DNA from: Streptomyces gossypii
GTDB lineage: Bacteria; Actinomycetota; Actinomycetes; Streptomycetales; Streptomycetaceae
Assembly: GCF_025165795.1 (NCBI RefSeq)
Contig: NZ_JAJAGO010000001.1
Location: 496,001 to 560,000 of the forward strand
DNA length: 64,000 nt
Direction of reading: 5' to 3'
The stretch's first letter is position 1, and each line of letters starts with the position of its first letter. The position numbers and the translations under genes are program-made. The notes under the pieces are model-generated. The model did not search any database and was not told where the DNA came from. It worked only from the letters and a program-made list of their open reading frames with translations. Of this stretch, positions 53,053 through 61,434 are shown piece by piece.

Positions 53053-53530
53053 ATGAGCGAGCGGCTTCAGCTGATCAACACCGCCTACCGGCTCCTGGGT
53101 TCTCTGGCCGAGGCCGAGGACTCCGTCCAAGAGGCCTACGCCCGCTGGTACGCCATGCGCCTGGGGCAGCGGGACGTCATCGAGTCCCCCGGCGCCCGGC
53201 TGACGACGGTCGCCAGCCGCATCTGCCGCAACTGGCTCGGCTCCGCCCGAGCCCGGCGCGTGACCTACGTGGGCGAATGGATCCCCGAGCCACTGCCCGA
53301 ACCTGCGGAGTGGAGCACCGGGCGGCCGGACGGCACCACCGGTGACCCGGCCGACCGGGTCACCCTCGACGAGTCGAAGGCGGCGAGCAGATCGCGCACG
53401 CCTGGATCGAACTCGCCCGCCGGAGGCCCGGCGGCATGACGTGCCTGGAACGTACGGTCAACGGTCAGCCCGGTCTGGTGGCTCAGCAAGGCGGCGTCAC
53501 CGTGACGGTGTTCGCGTTCGACGTCGCCTG
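53053..53530 (+). pseudogene. ECF41-type sigma factor with internal deletion and frameshift
   Basis: The start encodes sigma region 2 (MSERLQLINTAYRLLGSLAE, AEDSVQEAYARWYAM, then PGARLTTVASRICRNWLGSA and DPADRVTLDES). Region 4 should follow, but the frame breaks near 53375. It resumes in another frame with HAWIELARRRPGGM and TVNGQPGLVAQQGGVTVTVF then AFDVA, the end of the SnoaL-like C-terminal domain of ECF41/SigJ proteins. About 500 bp, including region 4, is missing, and the last residues after FDVA are lost. The remnant is flanked by a nested inverted repeat. Confidence 0.8.
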
Positions 53531-53546
53531 GGCCGCGAAGGCGAGT

Positions 53547-54167
53547 TCAGTGCGCCGGATTGCTGCGCAGCTTGCGCCGCTCCCAGCGGCTGGGGTGGCG
53601 GATGACTACTCCCGCCATTCCGGCGGACCCGGTGAGCCGGATCAGTGGAGTTCCCGGGAGCCGGTCGGGAGTGGTCTTGTCCGTAAAGCCGCCTACGCCG
53701 GGATCCATGCCGCTGGTGTCTGCGGCCCAGGCGTCGGGGATGACGATCGTGACACCAGCCATCTCCCCGTACGCCTCGACTGCGACCTCGGTGAGGCGGC
53801 ACTGAACCCGGGTGAAGTCGACCTTGACGCCGCCCATGCCTCCGCGAGCGACCACGTGCCCGGGAACCTCCCAGCGCCCGGGACCTCGCGAAGCGCCATG
53901 CATGCCGCCCTTGAGCACCAGCGGCGGCCGGCTCTCAGAGCTATGCAGCCTCGGCAAGTCGGCGGTCAGGACGGCCAGTTCGGCGTGAGTCTTGGACTTC
54001 AGCGCCTGCTCCAGGCGCGTATCCAGCTCATCGAGATCGATTCGCCCCTCGGCTGCCGCATCGCGCAACTGCTCCACCACCGCTTCCCGGTCGTCATGAG
54101 AGGCGCGGAGCTCTCCCGAAGGAGCAGGGCGCGGAGATGGCTCCGAAGGATGGGCAGTCATGGCCAC
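53547..54167 (-). CDS. DUF1707 (SHOCT-like) protein with C-terminal LiaF-like domain
   Basis: A 206-residue protein. The N-terminal DUF1707 motif is clear (LRASHDDREAVVEQLRDAAA, then EGRIDLDELDTRLEQALKSK and THAELAVLTADLP). The C-terminal half has beta strands with GVTIVIPDAWAADTSG and GMAGVVIRHPSRW, like the cell-wall-stress LiaF-type domain often fused to DUF1707. It has no membrane helix. ATG 54161 is an alternative start. It is divergent from a MerR gene, with 77 bp between starts. Confidence 0.85.
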   Translation of the reverse strand: MAMTAHPSEPSPRPAPSGELRASHDDREAVVEQLRDAAAEGRIDLDELDTRLEQALKSKTHAELAVLTADLPRLHSSESRPPLVLKGGMHGASRGPGRWEVPGHVVARGGMGGVKVDFTRVQCRLTEVAVEAYGEMAGVTIVIPDAWAADTSGMDPGVGGFTDKTTPDRLPGTPLIRLTGSAGMAGVVIRHPSRWERRKLRSNPAH

Positions 54168-54207
54168 AAGGATAAGCGGCCGGCGGGCCGGGTGGCCCGG
54201 ACTGCGC

Positions 54208-54245
54208 TTGACCTTGTCGCTGCGACAAGGTCTCTACTGGTGCCA
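54208..54245 (+). promoter_or_regulatory. MerR-type promoter with 19-bp spacer and central dyad; leaderless start
   Basis: TTGACC (54208-54213) and TCTACT (54233-54238) are separated by 19 bp. That spacer holds a perfect dyad, ACCTTGTCGC and GCGACAAGGT around one T (54211-54231). A long spacer with a central dyad is the hallmark of MerR-activated promoters. Transcription would start about 7 bases after the -10, at the ATG at 54245, giving a leaderless mRNA. Confidence 0.75.
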
Positions 54246-55045
54246 TGCGGATCGGAGAACTCGCCGGCGTGGCCGGCATCACGACACGCGCCGTGCGGCA
54301 CTACCATCGCATCGGCCTGCTGCCCGAGCCCCCACGGCAACCCAACGGCTACCGTGAGTACTCGCTGCGCGATGCCGTCGAGCTCGCCCGCATCCGCCGC
54401 CTCACGGAGTTGGGGCTGAGTCTGGACGAGGTCCGCGATGTCCTCGCCGAGGACGTCGGCAAGGATCTGGCCGAGGTACTCACCGAACTCGACGCGGATC
54501 TGGCACGCCAGGAGGAGTCCGTCCGGGAGCGACGCGCCCGCCTGGCGCAGCTGCTGCGGCAGACCGATGAAGGCGGCACGCTGTCCGCCGAGGCGCCGGT
54601 TTCTCCCGCGCTCGCCGCGCTGTTCGACGACATGGAACGTACCTCGGCCCGGCTCCCCGGGCCGGAGCCCGCGATGGCGGTCAAGGAGCGCGAACTGCTG
54701 GCGCTGCTGGAGACCGGCTCCCCGGGCGGTGACCGCGGCTGGCTCGACGGCATGATGCACGCGCTGAGGTCCGATCCGGAGGCCATCACGCGGGCGTACG
54801 CCGTCTACACCCAGCTCGACGAGCTGGCGGGGGCGTCTGAGGATGATCCTCGGGTGGAGACCACAGCCCGTGCAATCGTCCGCAGCATGCCGGAGGGGGT
54901 GCTCGAGGCGATGACTGCGCCAAGCGGCCAGGAGCCGGAGGCGGCGGGTGCCGGTTTCGAAGCGGCGTTCTTCGCGGACTTCGCGCCGGCACAGGCCGCG
55001 GCGATACGCCGCGCCATCCAGCTGTTGCAGGAGCGGACGCGATGA
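54245..55045 (+). CDS. MerR-family transcriptional activator
   Basis: A 266-residue MerR protein. The winged HTH is MRIGELAGVAGITTRAVRHY, then HRIGLLPEPPRQPNGYREYS, followed by the long dimer helix ending in QEESVRERRARLAQLLRQ. The C-terminal ~150 residues are a helical effector domain (DGMMHALRSDPEAITRAYAV) with no Cys pair, so a metal sensor is unlikely. It most likely activates its own promoter at 54208. No Shine-Dalgarno is present, consistent with leaderless translation. The next gene overlaps it (ATGA) and is probably its target. Confidence 0.92.
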   Translation: MRIGELAGVAGITTRAVRHYHRIGLLPEPPRQPNGYREYSLRDAVELARIRRLTELGLSLDEVRDVLAEDVGKDLAEVLTELDADLARQEESVRERRARLAQLLRQTDEGGTLSAEAPVSPALAALFDDMERTSARLPGPEPAMAVKERELLALLETGSPGGDRGWLDGMMHALRSDPEAITRAYAVYTQLDELAGASEDDPRVETTARAIVRSMPEGVLEAMTAPSGQEPEAAGAGFEAAFFADFAPAQAAAIRRAIQLLQERTR

Positions 55046-55890
55046 AGGCGCTGCGCAAGGCGGTGCGGTGGTCGTTCGCCGCCGTGGTGCCCGGCGAACT
55101 GGTGCTGGTGGTCTGCCTGGTGTCCGGGGCAGGCATGGCACCGGCGGCGCGCATCGCCGTGGAACTGGCGGTACTCGTCGTCATGGTGGCCTCGGCCACG
55201 CTGCTGGCGCTGGACTGTCACCACCACCGGCGCGGCGGCATGGGCTGGCGCCAGGCCGTCCTCGCTGCCGTCGCGGACTCGGTGCCCGTTTCTGTACGCA
55301 GGCTCATCGCCCACGAGTTGAGGCTCTCGACCAGCTTTCTGCGCTGGATCACGCGGCACGGGCCGCACGGCGTGCGCGAGGGCGACACGGCGGTGGCGTA
55401 TGCCTCAGGGCAGGCGGCTGTGAGGTACGGCTTCCTCTTCGTCTGCGTCGTGGAGACGGTGGCCCTCGCCTATCTGATCCCCTGGCCCGTGGTGCACGCG
55501 ATCGTCCTCGTTCTCGACGTCTGGGGCGTGTACTTCATCATCGCCCTGCATGCCTCCTGCGTCGTACGCCCGCACGTCATCGGCGCCGACGGCGCGCTGT
55601 GGCTGCGTTACGGAGTGCTGCTCGACATCCGCATCCCCGCTGAGCACATAGCCTCCGCCCGCGTCGAACGCCGCTTCCCCGAGAGCCGGCTGGCAGCCGT
55701 GGACGAGGACGGCGGTGCGGACCTCGCCGTGGGCGCCCAGACGACGGTCACCGTGCAACTGACGGAGCCGGTCTCCTACACCCGGCCGCTGGGGAAGCCC
55801 GCGCAGGCCCGCACCTTCCGCTACTACGCCGAGGACCCGGCATCCGCTGTCGCGGAACTCCGTGCACGCGCGGCTTTCGACGGGACGTGA
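55042..55890 (+). CDS. integral membrane protein co-transcribed with MerR
   Basis: A 282-residue protein with two N-terminal membrane helices (VVPGELVLVVCLVSGAGMAP; IAVELAVLVVMVASATLLAL), an amphipathic linker, two more (YGFLFVCVVETVALAYLIPW; VHAIVLVLDVWGVYFIIALH) and a C-terminal soluble domain with the PH-like pattern VVRPHVIGADGALWLRYGVL. I do not recognise a precise family. Its start overlaps the MerR stop by 4 bp, so it depends on the MerR promoter. It may be an efflux or stress protein. Confidence 0.8.
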   Translation: MKALRKAVRWSFAAVVPGELVLVVCLVSGAGMAPAARIAVELAVLVVMVASATLLALDCHHHRRGGMGWRQAVLAAVADSVPVSVRRLIAHELRLSTSFLRWITRHGPHGVREGDTAVAYASGQAAVRYGFLFVCVVETVALAYLIPWPVVHAIVLVLDVWGVYFIIALHASCVVRPHVIGADGALWLRYGVLLDIRIPAEHIASARVERRFPESRLAAVDEDGGADLAVGAQTTVTVQLTEPVSYTRPLGKPAQARTFRYYAEDPASAVAELRARAAFDGT

Positions 55891-56194
55891 GGCGGCGGCT
55901 CCACGTCCGTCGCCAGGCGGGCGTGGCGCTCGACGTCGTAACGCACGCCGTCGTGTTCGAGCTTCTGCCGTTCCGGGCCTCGACGGCGAAGCCCGCGGCA
56001 CAAGCCACGCCGCATGAGGCCGCGTTGTTCACCCGGTGCCCCAACTCCAGGCGGAACAGGCCCGCCTCGTCGAAGCACCAGCGGGCGAGAGCGCGACAGG
56101 CCCGGGAGGCGCCCCCTGCCTGCCCGCGCATGAGGGGATCCGCGAACGCGGCCCTCACCGACGTGGCGTCCGGGAACGTCCACCGCCACAGCAC
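55824..56194 (-). pseudogene. frameshifted, 5'-truncated GNAT acetyltransferase
   Basis: One minus-strand frame reads RACRALARWCFDEAGLFRLE then LGHRVNNAASCGVACAAGFA, matching the last third of RimJ-type GNAT acetyltransferases with the N-A-S-x-x-V-A motif. Just after AVE the homology shifts one frame to RQKLEHDGVRYDVERHARLA and then TDVEPP. The N-terminal acetyl-CoA half is missing; the methyltransferase gene begins where it should lie. The 3' end overlaps the convergent membrane gene by 67 bp. Confidence 0.7.
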
Positions 56195-56219
56195 CAGCCC
56201 CGGCGAAGCCTCCGCACGC

Positions 56220-56951
56220 TCATCCGATTCTGCGGGCGAGGGTGAGGCCGTCGGCGAGGGGCAGCATCACGGATTCGACGCGGCTGTCCGCGCGGACCCG
56301 TTCGTTGAAGGACCGGATGGCGCGCGCGTTGCCCTCCGCTCCGGCGTCTGCCGCCTCTCCTCGGTACAGCACGTTGTCCGCGAGGAGCAGACCACCGGGG
56401 CGGACCAGCGGAACGAGCAGTTCCCAGTAGGTCTCGTAGCCGGGTTTGTCCGCGTCCAGGAACACCATGTCGATCACCGGGTCCGCGGGCAGGCCGCGCA
56501 GCGTCTCGGCCGCCGGGCCGAGCCGGAGTTCGATGCGGTCGGCGACTCCGGCCTCCTGCCAGGCGTCGCGGGCGACGGAGGTCCACTCCTCGGAGACGTC
56601 GCAGGTGATCACTCTGCCGCCGGTGGGCAGCCCGAGCGCGAACGCCAGCGTCGAGTACCCCGTGAAGGTGCCGACTTCGAGGATGAGGCCCGGCCGGACG
56701 ATGCTGGTGAGGAAGGTCAGGAAGGCGGCTTGCTCGTGCGGGACCTGCATTCCGGCCACACCACCGCCGAGGGACCTGGTGCGCTCTATGAGCTGGGCCT
56801 GCACGGCGCTCGGGGGCGTGGCCTGCTCCAGCAGATAGTCGTACACCTCGGGCGTCATCGGCACGGTCTTCGTCGCGCCTGCCAGGTGGCGGGGCTGCAT
56901 GCCGGCCCCGGCCCCGGCGTTGGTGTTGATGTTGGTGTTGGTGTGGTTCAC
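56220..56951 (-). CDS. class I SAM-dependent O-methyltransferase (COMT/CCoAOMT type)
   Basis: A 243-residue methyltransferase similar to caffeoyl-CoA O-methyltransferase-like enzymes. Motif I is ILEVGTFTGYSTLAFALGLP; RVITCDVSEEW binds the SAM ribose; VIDMVFLDADKPGYETYWEL and GGLLLADNVLYRG are the conserved metal-site region, and SFNERVRADSRVESVMLPLA is near the end. The methyl acceptor is unknown. The N-terminus is a repetitive Asn/Thr then Gly/Ala stretch. I chose GTG 56951 with GAAGGGA upstream; GTG 56957 is close, and the longer frame to 57050 is unlikely. The gene is separated from the sugar operon by 133 bp. Confidence 0.88.
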   Translation of the reverse strand: MNHTNTNINTNAGAGAGMQPRHLAGATKTVPMTPEVYDYLLEQATPPSAVQAQLIERTRSLGGGVAGMQVPHEQAAFLTFLTSIVRPGLILEVGTFTGYSTLAFALGLPTGGRVITCDVSEEWTSVARDAWQEAGVADRIELRLGPAAETLRGLPADPVIDMVFLDADKPGYETYWELLVPLVRPGGLLLADNVLYRGEAADAGAEGNARAIRSFNERVRADSRVESVMLPLADGLTLARRIG

Positions 56952-57084
56952 AGGCACGGTCCCTTCGCGCGTCAGCGCCGGGTGGATGACGACTCCAGGA
57001 TCACCCGGCGCCCGCCGACGTGGCCACCCGGGGCAGGTACGGGCACGCACTGCACGCAGTGCGTGCCACGGTGGCTGCGAACCG

Positions 57085-58140
57085 TCACATCCCCCGCTCC
57101 TTCGGGCCCCCGCTGACGCTGGAGCCGCGGACGACGAGTTCGGGTCGGAGGACGATCTGCTGGTGCCGGTGGTGCCGGGCCGCGTCGCCGGTCTCCTCCA
57201 TGAGGAGTTCGGCGGCGATACGGCCCATCCGCTGGGCGGGCTGGCGCACCGAGGTCAGCGGCACCGCGGCCGCCGAGGCGAACTCGATGTCGTCGTAGCC
57301 CACCAGGGCGATCTCCTCCGGCACCGAGACGCCCGCCCCGTAGAGCACCTGGAGCACTCCGAGAGCCAGCAGGTCGTTGGCGCAGAACACGGCCGTCGGC
57401 CGTGGTGACATGCCCAGCAGCCGTGCGGCCGCGTCGCGTCCGGCCTCCGCGTCCCGACCCGCGGTGTCCTCCAGCCCGCCGGTCTCGATATGACGGAGCC
57501 TGGATCTCGGCAGGCCCCACCTCTCGATCATCCCCAGCGCTCCGGTGTACCGGTCCTGGCACTGGGTCAGCCGCATGGGGCCGCTGATGTACGCGATGTC
57601 CCGGTGTCCTTGTTCCAGCAGGTGGCGGACTGCCAGGCCGCCGCCCATCACGTCGTCGACGGAGACCGAGCAGCCCTCCTCGCTGGGCTGCGCCCGGTCG
57701 ACGAAGACGACGGGGGTGCCACGGCGGCGGAAGTCGGCGAGCTCGCGGCCGCTCCCGTCGACGGGGGTGACGAGTACACCCCGTACCCGCTGCTCAGCGA
57801 AGAGTGAGAGGTATCCGGCCTCCTCCCCCGGGCTCTGCGCGCTGTTGCACAGCATCACCCAGAGGCCCGCCTCGCGCGCCGCCCGCTCCGCGCCGGAGGC
57901 GACATCGACGAAGAACGGGTTGGCCATGTCCAGTACCAGCAGGGAGATGATCCGGCTCTGGCCCGCCCGCAGCTGCCGCGCCGACTCGCTGCGGACGTAG
58001 CCGAGCCGTTCTATGACGGCCAGGACGCGTACCCGGGTCTGCTCGGAGACGTTCTCCGGCCGGTTGATGACGTTGGAGACCGTGCCCACCGACACTCCGG
58101 CCTGCTGGGCGACCTCCTTGATACCTACCGATCCGGCCAT
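57085..58140 (-). CDS. LacI-family repressor of the rhamnose/uronate operon
   Basis: A 351-residue LacI repressor. Its HTH and hinge are IKEVAQQAGVSVGTVSNVIN, then RPENVSEQTRVRVLAVIERL. The periplasmic-binding-type effector domain has SRIISLLVLDMANPFFVDVA, RGVLVTPVDGSGREL and the C-terminal IALVGYDDIEFASAAAVPLT. It is the last gene of a tightly packed minus-strand operon (ATG overlapping the isomerase stop as TGATG), so its ligand is probably L-rhamnose or a derived sugar. The promoter it would control lies beyond the right edge. The frame upstream of 58140 only shadows the isomerase. Confidence 0.92.
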   Translation of the reverse strand: MAGSVGIKEVAQQAGVSVGTVSNVINRPENVSEQTRVRVLAVIERLGYVRSESARQLRAGQSRIISLLVLDMANPFFVDVASGAERAAREAGLWVMLCNSAQSPGEEAGYLSLFAEQRVRGVLVTPVDGSGRELADFRRRGTPVVFVDRAQPSEEGCSVSVDDVMGGGLAVRHLLEQGHRDIAYISGPMRLTQCQDRYTGALGMIERWGLPRSRLRHIETGGLEDTAGRDAEAGRDAAARLLGMSPRPTAVFCANDLLALGVLQVLYGAGVSVPEEIALVGYDDIEFASAAAVPLTSVRQPAQRMGRIAAELLMEETGDAARHHRHQQIVLRPELVVRGSSVSGGPKERGM

Positions 58141-59618
58141 CAAGCGGTGACCTCGACCAGCTCCAGTCCGCTGAGGCCGGCAAGCGCCCGCAGCTCGGGC
58201 AGCAGCCGTCCGGTGGCCAGAGCCCAGTGGTGGCCGATGCCGCTGGCGCTCCAGGCGTCGGTCCACTCGCCGGGGTCGGCGCCGAAGTCGACTCGGGAGG
58301 TGGTGTTTCCGATCGACAGCAGCGGCCCGCCGACGACCTCTCCCTCGGCCGCGATCAGCCGGTAGCGGCCGTCGCGGGTCTGGCCGACGCCGACCAGTGT
58401 CACCGGGCCGTGCTTGACGTCGAACTCCACCGAGACGCCCCAGCCGCGCTTGCCGTGGTAGACGCCGAGGCCGCGCAGCAGCGGCTTGTTCTCGCTGATC
58501 GCCAGGTGTCCTGGGCCGTCGTGCCCCATCTCGACGACGCCGTCCCGGAAGTTGAGCGCCTGCAGTTCGGTGAAGGAGCCGCCGGCGCCCAGCCGGTCGC
58601 AGATGAGCATGGCGAGTGAGGTGCGCAGCTCGAATTCGCCGGCCGCGGGGATGCCGCGGGCGGTGAGCAGTGAGGAGCCGAGGATCATGCCGGCGCCGAG
58701 GCGTTCGTGGATCTCGCCGTCCAGCCCGCGGTGGTAGTAGGCGAGCGAGTCGAGGTCGAAGTCGGCGACGAGCCGGTCGAGTCCGGCCGCGACCGTGGCG
58801 GCCCACCGGAGATCCTCGTCGATGACCGAGCCGTCGACCGCGAAGGTCTCACGGGTCTCGGCGAGCTTGGCGGCCGTCTCCTCCTCGGTGACCTGCTCGA
58901 CGCGCGTGCGCAGGTCGTCGAACTCCAGGACCTCGACGTGTCCGCCGAAGCTGCCGGGGACCATGGTGAGGTCGGTGGAGACGTCGTACATGCCGGGGTA
59001 GAGGTGCCCCATCAGGCCGTGGCGGCCGTTGCGGAGCACGGAGCGCACGCCCGCCGCCCGTATCCACCTGCCGATGCGCTGCCAGGCCCGCTCGTCCTCG
59101 AGGTGTCCGGAGACGGAGCGGAAGTCGACTCCCACTCGTTCGAACGCGTTCGCCATCTCCGGCAGCGGGCAGGCGCCGCAGTAGGCGAGCCACTGGCCGG
59201 TGTCAAAGGCGGCGTGGTCCATCGCCTCGGTGGGCTGGAGGTTGACGAGCAGCACCGGGGCGTCGCTGCGCTGGGCGATGGGCACCAGCATGGTGGCGGT
59301 CATGTAGGTGGTGAGGAAGCCGACGATGAGGTCGCAGTCGGCCTCGCGCAGCCTCGCCGCCGCGGCGGCGCCTTCCTCGGCGTCCGAGATGAAGCCGACG
59401 TCGATGACCTCGGCGTCGAACTCCCGCACGCGCTCGGCGACCCGGACGGCGGACCGTTCGAGCTGCGGCAGCAGGTCGGGGAACTGCGGCCAGTAGGCGC
59501 CGAGTCCGCCCGCGACCAGGCCGATCCTCGGCTTGCGGGCGACCGCCGGGGTGCGTGGGATGCCCGGGGCGCGTGCCGTGCTCGGCGTGCGTGTCGTCGT
59601 GGTGGTCGTGGTGGTCAT
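58140..59618 (-). CDS. L-fucose/L-arabinose isomerase-family protein
   Basis: A 492-residue protein of the FucI/AraA isomerase fold, expected to interconvert an aldose and ketose. Family features include RIGLVAGGLGAYWPQFPDLL, DCDLIVGFLTTYMTATMLVP, VLLVNLQPTEAMDH, and the C-terminal DGPGHLAISENKP with a metal-type His and the closing IGHHWALATG. The N-terminus is a run of eight threonines and other low-complexity residues before the fold begins near residue 30. In this operon it may serve as the rhamnose isomerase. GAGGAG precedes the start. It is 18 bp after the BNR protein gene. Confidence 0.85.
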   Translation of the reverse strand: MTTTTTTTTRTPSTARAPGIPRTPAVARKPRIGLVAGGLGAYWPQFPDLLPQLERSAVRVAERVREFDAEVIDVGFISDAEEGAAAAARLREADCDLIVGFLTTYMTATMLVPIAQRSDAPVLLVNLQPTEAMDHAAFDTGQWLAYCGACPLPEMANAFERVGVDFRSVSGHLEDERAWQRIGRWIRAAGVRSVLRNGRHGLMGHLYPGMYDVSTDLTMVPGSFGGHVEVLEFDDLRTRVEQVTEEETAAKLAETRETFAVDGSVIDEDLRWAATVAAGLDRLVADFDLDSLAYYHRGLDGEIHERLGAGMILGSSLLTARGIPAAGEFELRTSLAMLICDRLGAGGSFTELQALNFRDGVVEMGHDGPGHLAISENKPLLRGLGVYHGKRGWGVSVEFDVKHGPVTLVGVGQTRDGRYRLIAAEGEVVGGPLLSIGNTTSRVDFGADPGEWTDAWSASGIGHHWALATGRLLPELRALAGLSGLELVEVTA

Positions 59619-59636
59619 GGTGAGCAGTCTCCTCTC

Positions 59637-61088
59637 TTACCGGGGCAGGGCGAAGTCGATGACGCGGATGGGCGAGGGTGTCGTGCCGCTGGAGCGGCGC
59701 TGGTACATGAACGACAGCACTCCGTCCTGGGCGAGCCGGGTCTCGTCGAGGACGATCTCGCCGAAGGCGTTCAGTTCGCGGCCGTTGTAGAGGGTCTTCC
59801 AGTCGGTCCAGCCCGACGCGCGGGAGGCGGCGACGATCCGGCCGTAGGGCATGATCGCGTACGCGTTGTCGTAGGCGTCGAAGGCGAGCTTGGTGCGCTG
59901 GGTGGAGTCGAGCGGGACGTCGATCTCGGTCTTGTGCCAGTTGCCCTCGTCGTCCTTGTGGAGGTGGAAGACGCGGCCGTCGGCTGTCCTGTCCCGGACG
60001 TAGTCGGTGGTGCACTGCCCGAAGCGCCCGGGGACGTAGCTGACGAGGGCGTGCGGACGGTTCGCCGAGTCGGTGGCCTGGGTCTCCTGGTTCATCAGCG
60101 AGTGGTCGGGCCCCAGCGGGTCGGCGACGGTGCCGGGGTCGCCGACCGCGACGAGATCGCTGCCGCCGGTGGTGCCGATCACGGTGCCCTCGGCGTTGCG
60201 CCAGGTGCGGCCGCGGTCGGTGGAGTGCACATAGCCGGTGTCGTGGTTGCTGAGCCCGCCCGGTGCGCACATCACGGCGCCGTTCCCCTCGCGCCAGGTG
60301 TAGAAGGCGTGCAGGGTGCCGTCGGTGTCGTAGTCGATGCCGTGGAGGTACATGTTGCGGCGGTCGCTGGAGCCGTGCCGGGTCGTGTAGGTGCCCGACG
60401 AGCTGGACCACTCGCCGAGCACGCTCCAGGTGTCGCCGTCGTATTCGGCCAGGGCGTTGCGCCCGTTTCCGGAGATGCCCACCCGGTAGCTGAGCTGGAG
60501 CGCGCCTTCGGGGGTGGCGACGAACTGGGGGTAGGTGAACTGGTCGGTGAGGTTGAGGCCGTCGAGCGTGGTCTGTACGGGCCCGAAGCCGGCGGCCGTC
60601 CAGTCGTGGCCGCCGGGGTCGTTCATCAGCCCGGCGGCGGACTTCACGTAGAAGAGGCTGTCGCTGTGCGCGTCCATCAGGATGTGCATCCGGCCGTCTG
60701 CCTTGGAGACGCCCATCGAGATGACGTTGTGCGAGTCGTCGGACTTGAGCCGGTGGCCCAGCTTGACGGTCTGCCACCGGCTGTCTCTCGCGGCAGACTC
60801 CAGCTTCCTCCGGCCGATGACGGCGCTGCGGTCGGCGGTGTACCAGGCGGCGTACTGGTAGCCCTGGTGGGTGAGTACTCCGTTCTTCTGGAAGGAGTTG
60901 TTGTTGACGAGGCCGTCATAGGAGACGAAGTAGAGGGCCTCGTCGTCCAGCCGGGTGTCGGCCAGTTTCTCGACAAAGGGCCCGGGGGCGGCGGCCGGGC
61001 CGGTGCCGGCCCGGACCGCGCCCGCGGGGAGCGCCGCGGTGGTGGCGAGGAGTGCTCCGACAGCCAGCACGGCGGTGGGGAGTCTCAT
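59637..61088 (-). CDS. secreted BNR-repeat protein, probable uronate lyase or glycosidase
   Basis: A 483-residue exported protein with a Sec signal (PTAVLAVGALLATTAALPAG, cleaved near residue 25). The mature part reads ALYFVSYDGLVNNNSFQKNG, QYAAWYTADRSAVIGRRKLE, DSHNVISMGVSKADGRMHIL and YPQFVATPEGALQLSYRVGI. This is the BNR_4-type propeller pattern seen in some polysaccharide lyases that act on rhamnose-uronate polymers. The active-site residues (probable His/Tyr pairs) cannot be assigned. Placement between the rhamnose mutarotase and an isomerase supports a role in releasing rhamnose outside the cell. It follows rhaM by 10 bp. Confidence 0.82.
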   Translation of the reverse strand: MRLPTAVLAVGALLATTAALPAGAVRAGTGPAAAPGPFVEKLADTRLDDEALYFVSYDGLVNNNSFQKNGVLTHQGYQYAAWYTADRSAVIGRRKLESAARDSRWQTVKLGHRLKSDDSHNVISMGVSKADGRMHILMDAHSDSLFYVKSAAGLMNDPGGHDWTAAGFGPVQTTLDGLNLTDQFTYPQFVATPEGALQLSYRVGISGNGRNALAEYDGDTWSVLGEWSSSSGTYTTRHGSSDRRNMYLHGIDYDTDGTLHAFYTWREGNGAVMCAPGGLSNHDTGYVHSTDRGRTWRNAEGTVIGTTGGSDLVAVGDPGTVADPLGPDHSLMNQETQATDSANRPHALVSYVPGRFGQCTTDYVRDRTADGRVFHLHKDDEGNWHKTEIDVPLDSTQRTKLAFDAYDNAYAIMPYGRIVAASRASGWTDWKTLYNGRELNAFGEIVLDETRLAQDGVLSFMYQRRSSGTTPSPIRVIDFALPR

Positions 61089-61098
61089 CAGGTGATTC

Positions 61099-61419
61099 CT
61101 AGTCGAGGTGGAAGACTTCGGTCAGTGGGCGCATCGCCTCGTCGGGCTGGGCGCCGTCCAGGGCCTCGAAGTAGTCCGCCATCTGGGCCTGCCAGCGGGC
61201 GTTGACTCCGGTGGCGGCCATCGCGGCCTGGGCGGCGGCGAAGTCCTCGGTCTCCAGGTAGCCGACGAGCAGGCCGTCCTCGCGCAGGAAGAGCGAGTAG
61301 TTGCGCCAGCCGGATTCGGCAAGTGCCGCGCGCATCTCGGGCCACACGTCGGCGTGCCGCTCGCGGTACTCCTCGAGCCGGTCTGTTCGCACCTTCAGCA
61401 GAAAGCAGACGCGCCGCAC
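61099..61419 (-). CDS. rhaM: L-rhamnose mutarotase
   Basis: A 106-residue RhaM-type protein, which equilibrates alpha and beta L-rhamnose after uptake. It shows RVCFLLKVRTDRLEEYRERH (His of the active site), DVWPEMRAALAESGWRNYSL, LREDGLLVGYLETEDF and the terminal MADYFEALDG. The length and pattern match the family closely. The start is GTG 61419 with GGGAG upstream. It is 15 bp after the rhaS stop. Its presence identifies the sugar handled by this operon. Confidence 0.93.
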   Translation of the reverse strand: MRRVCFLLKVRTDRLEEYRERHADVWPEMRAALAESGWRNYSLFLREDGLLVGYLETEDFAAAQAAMAATGVNARWQAQMADYFEALDGAQPDEAMRPLTEVFHLD

Positions 61420-61434
61420 CTTTTCTCCCGCCGC

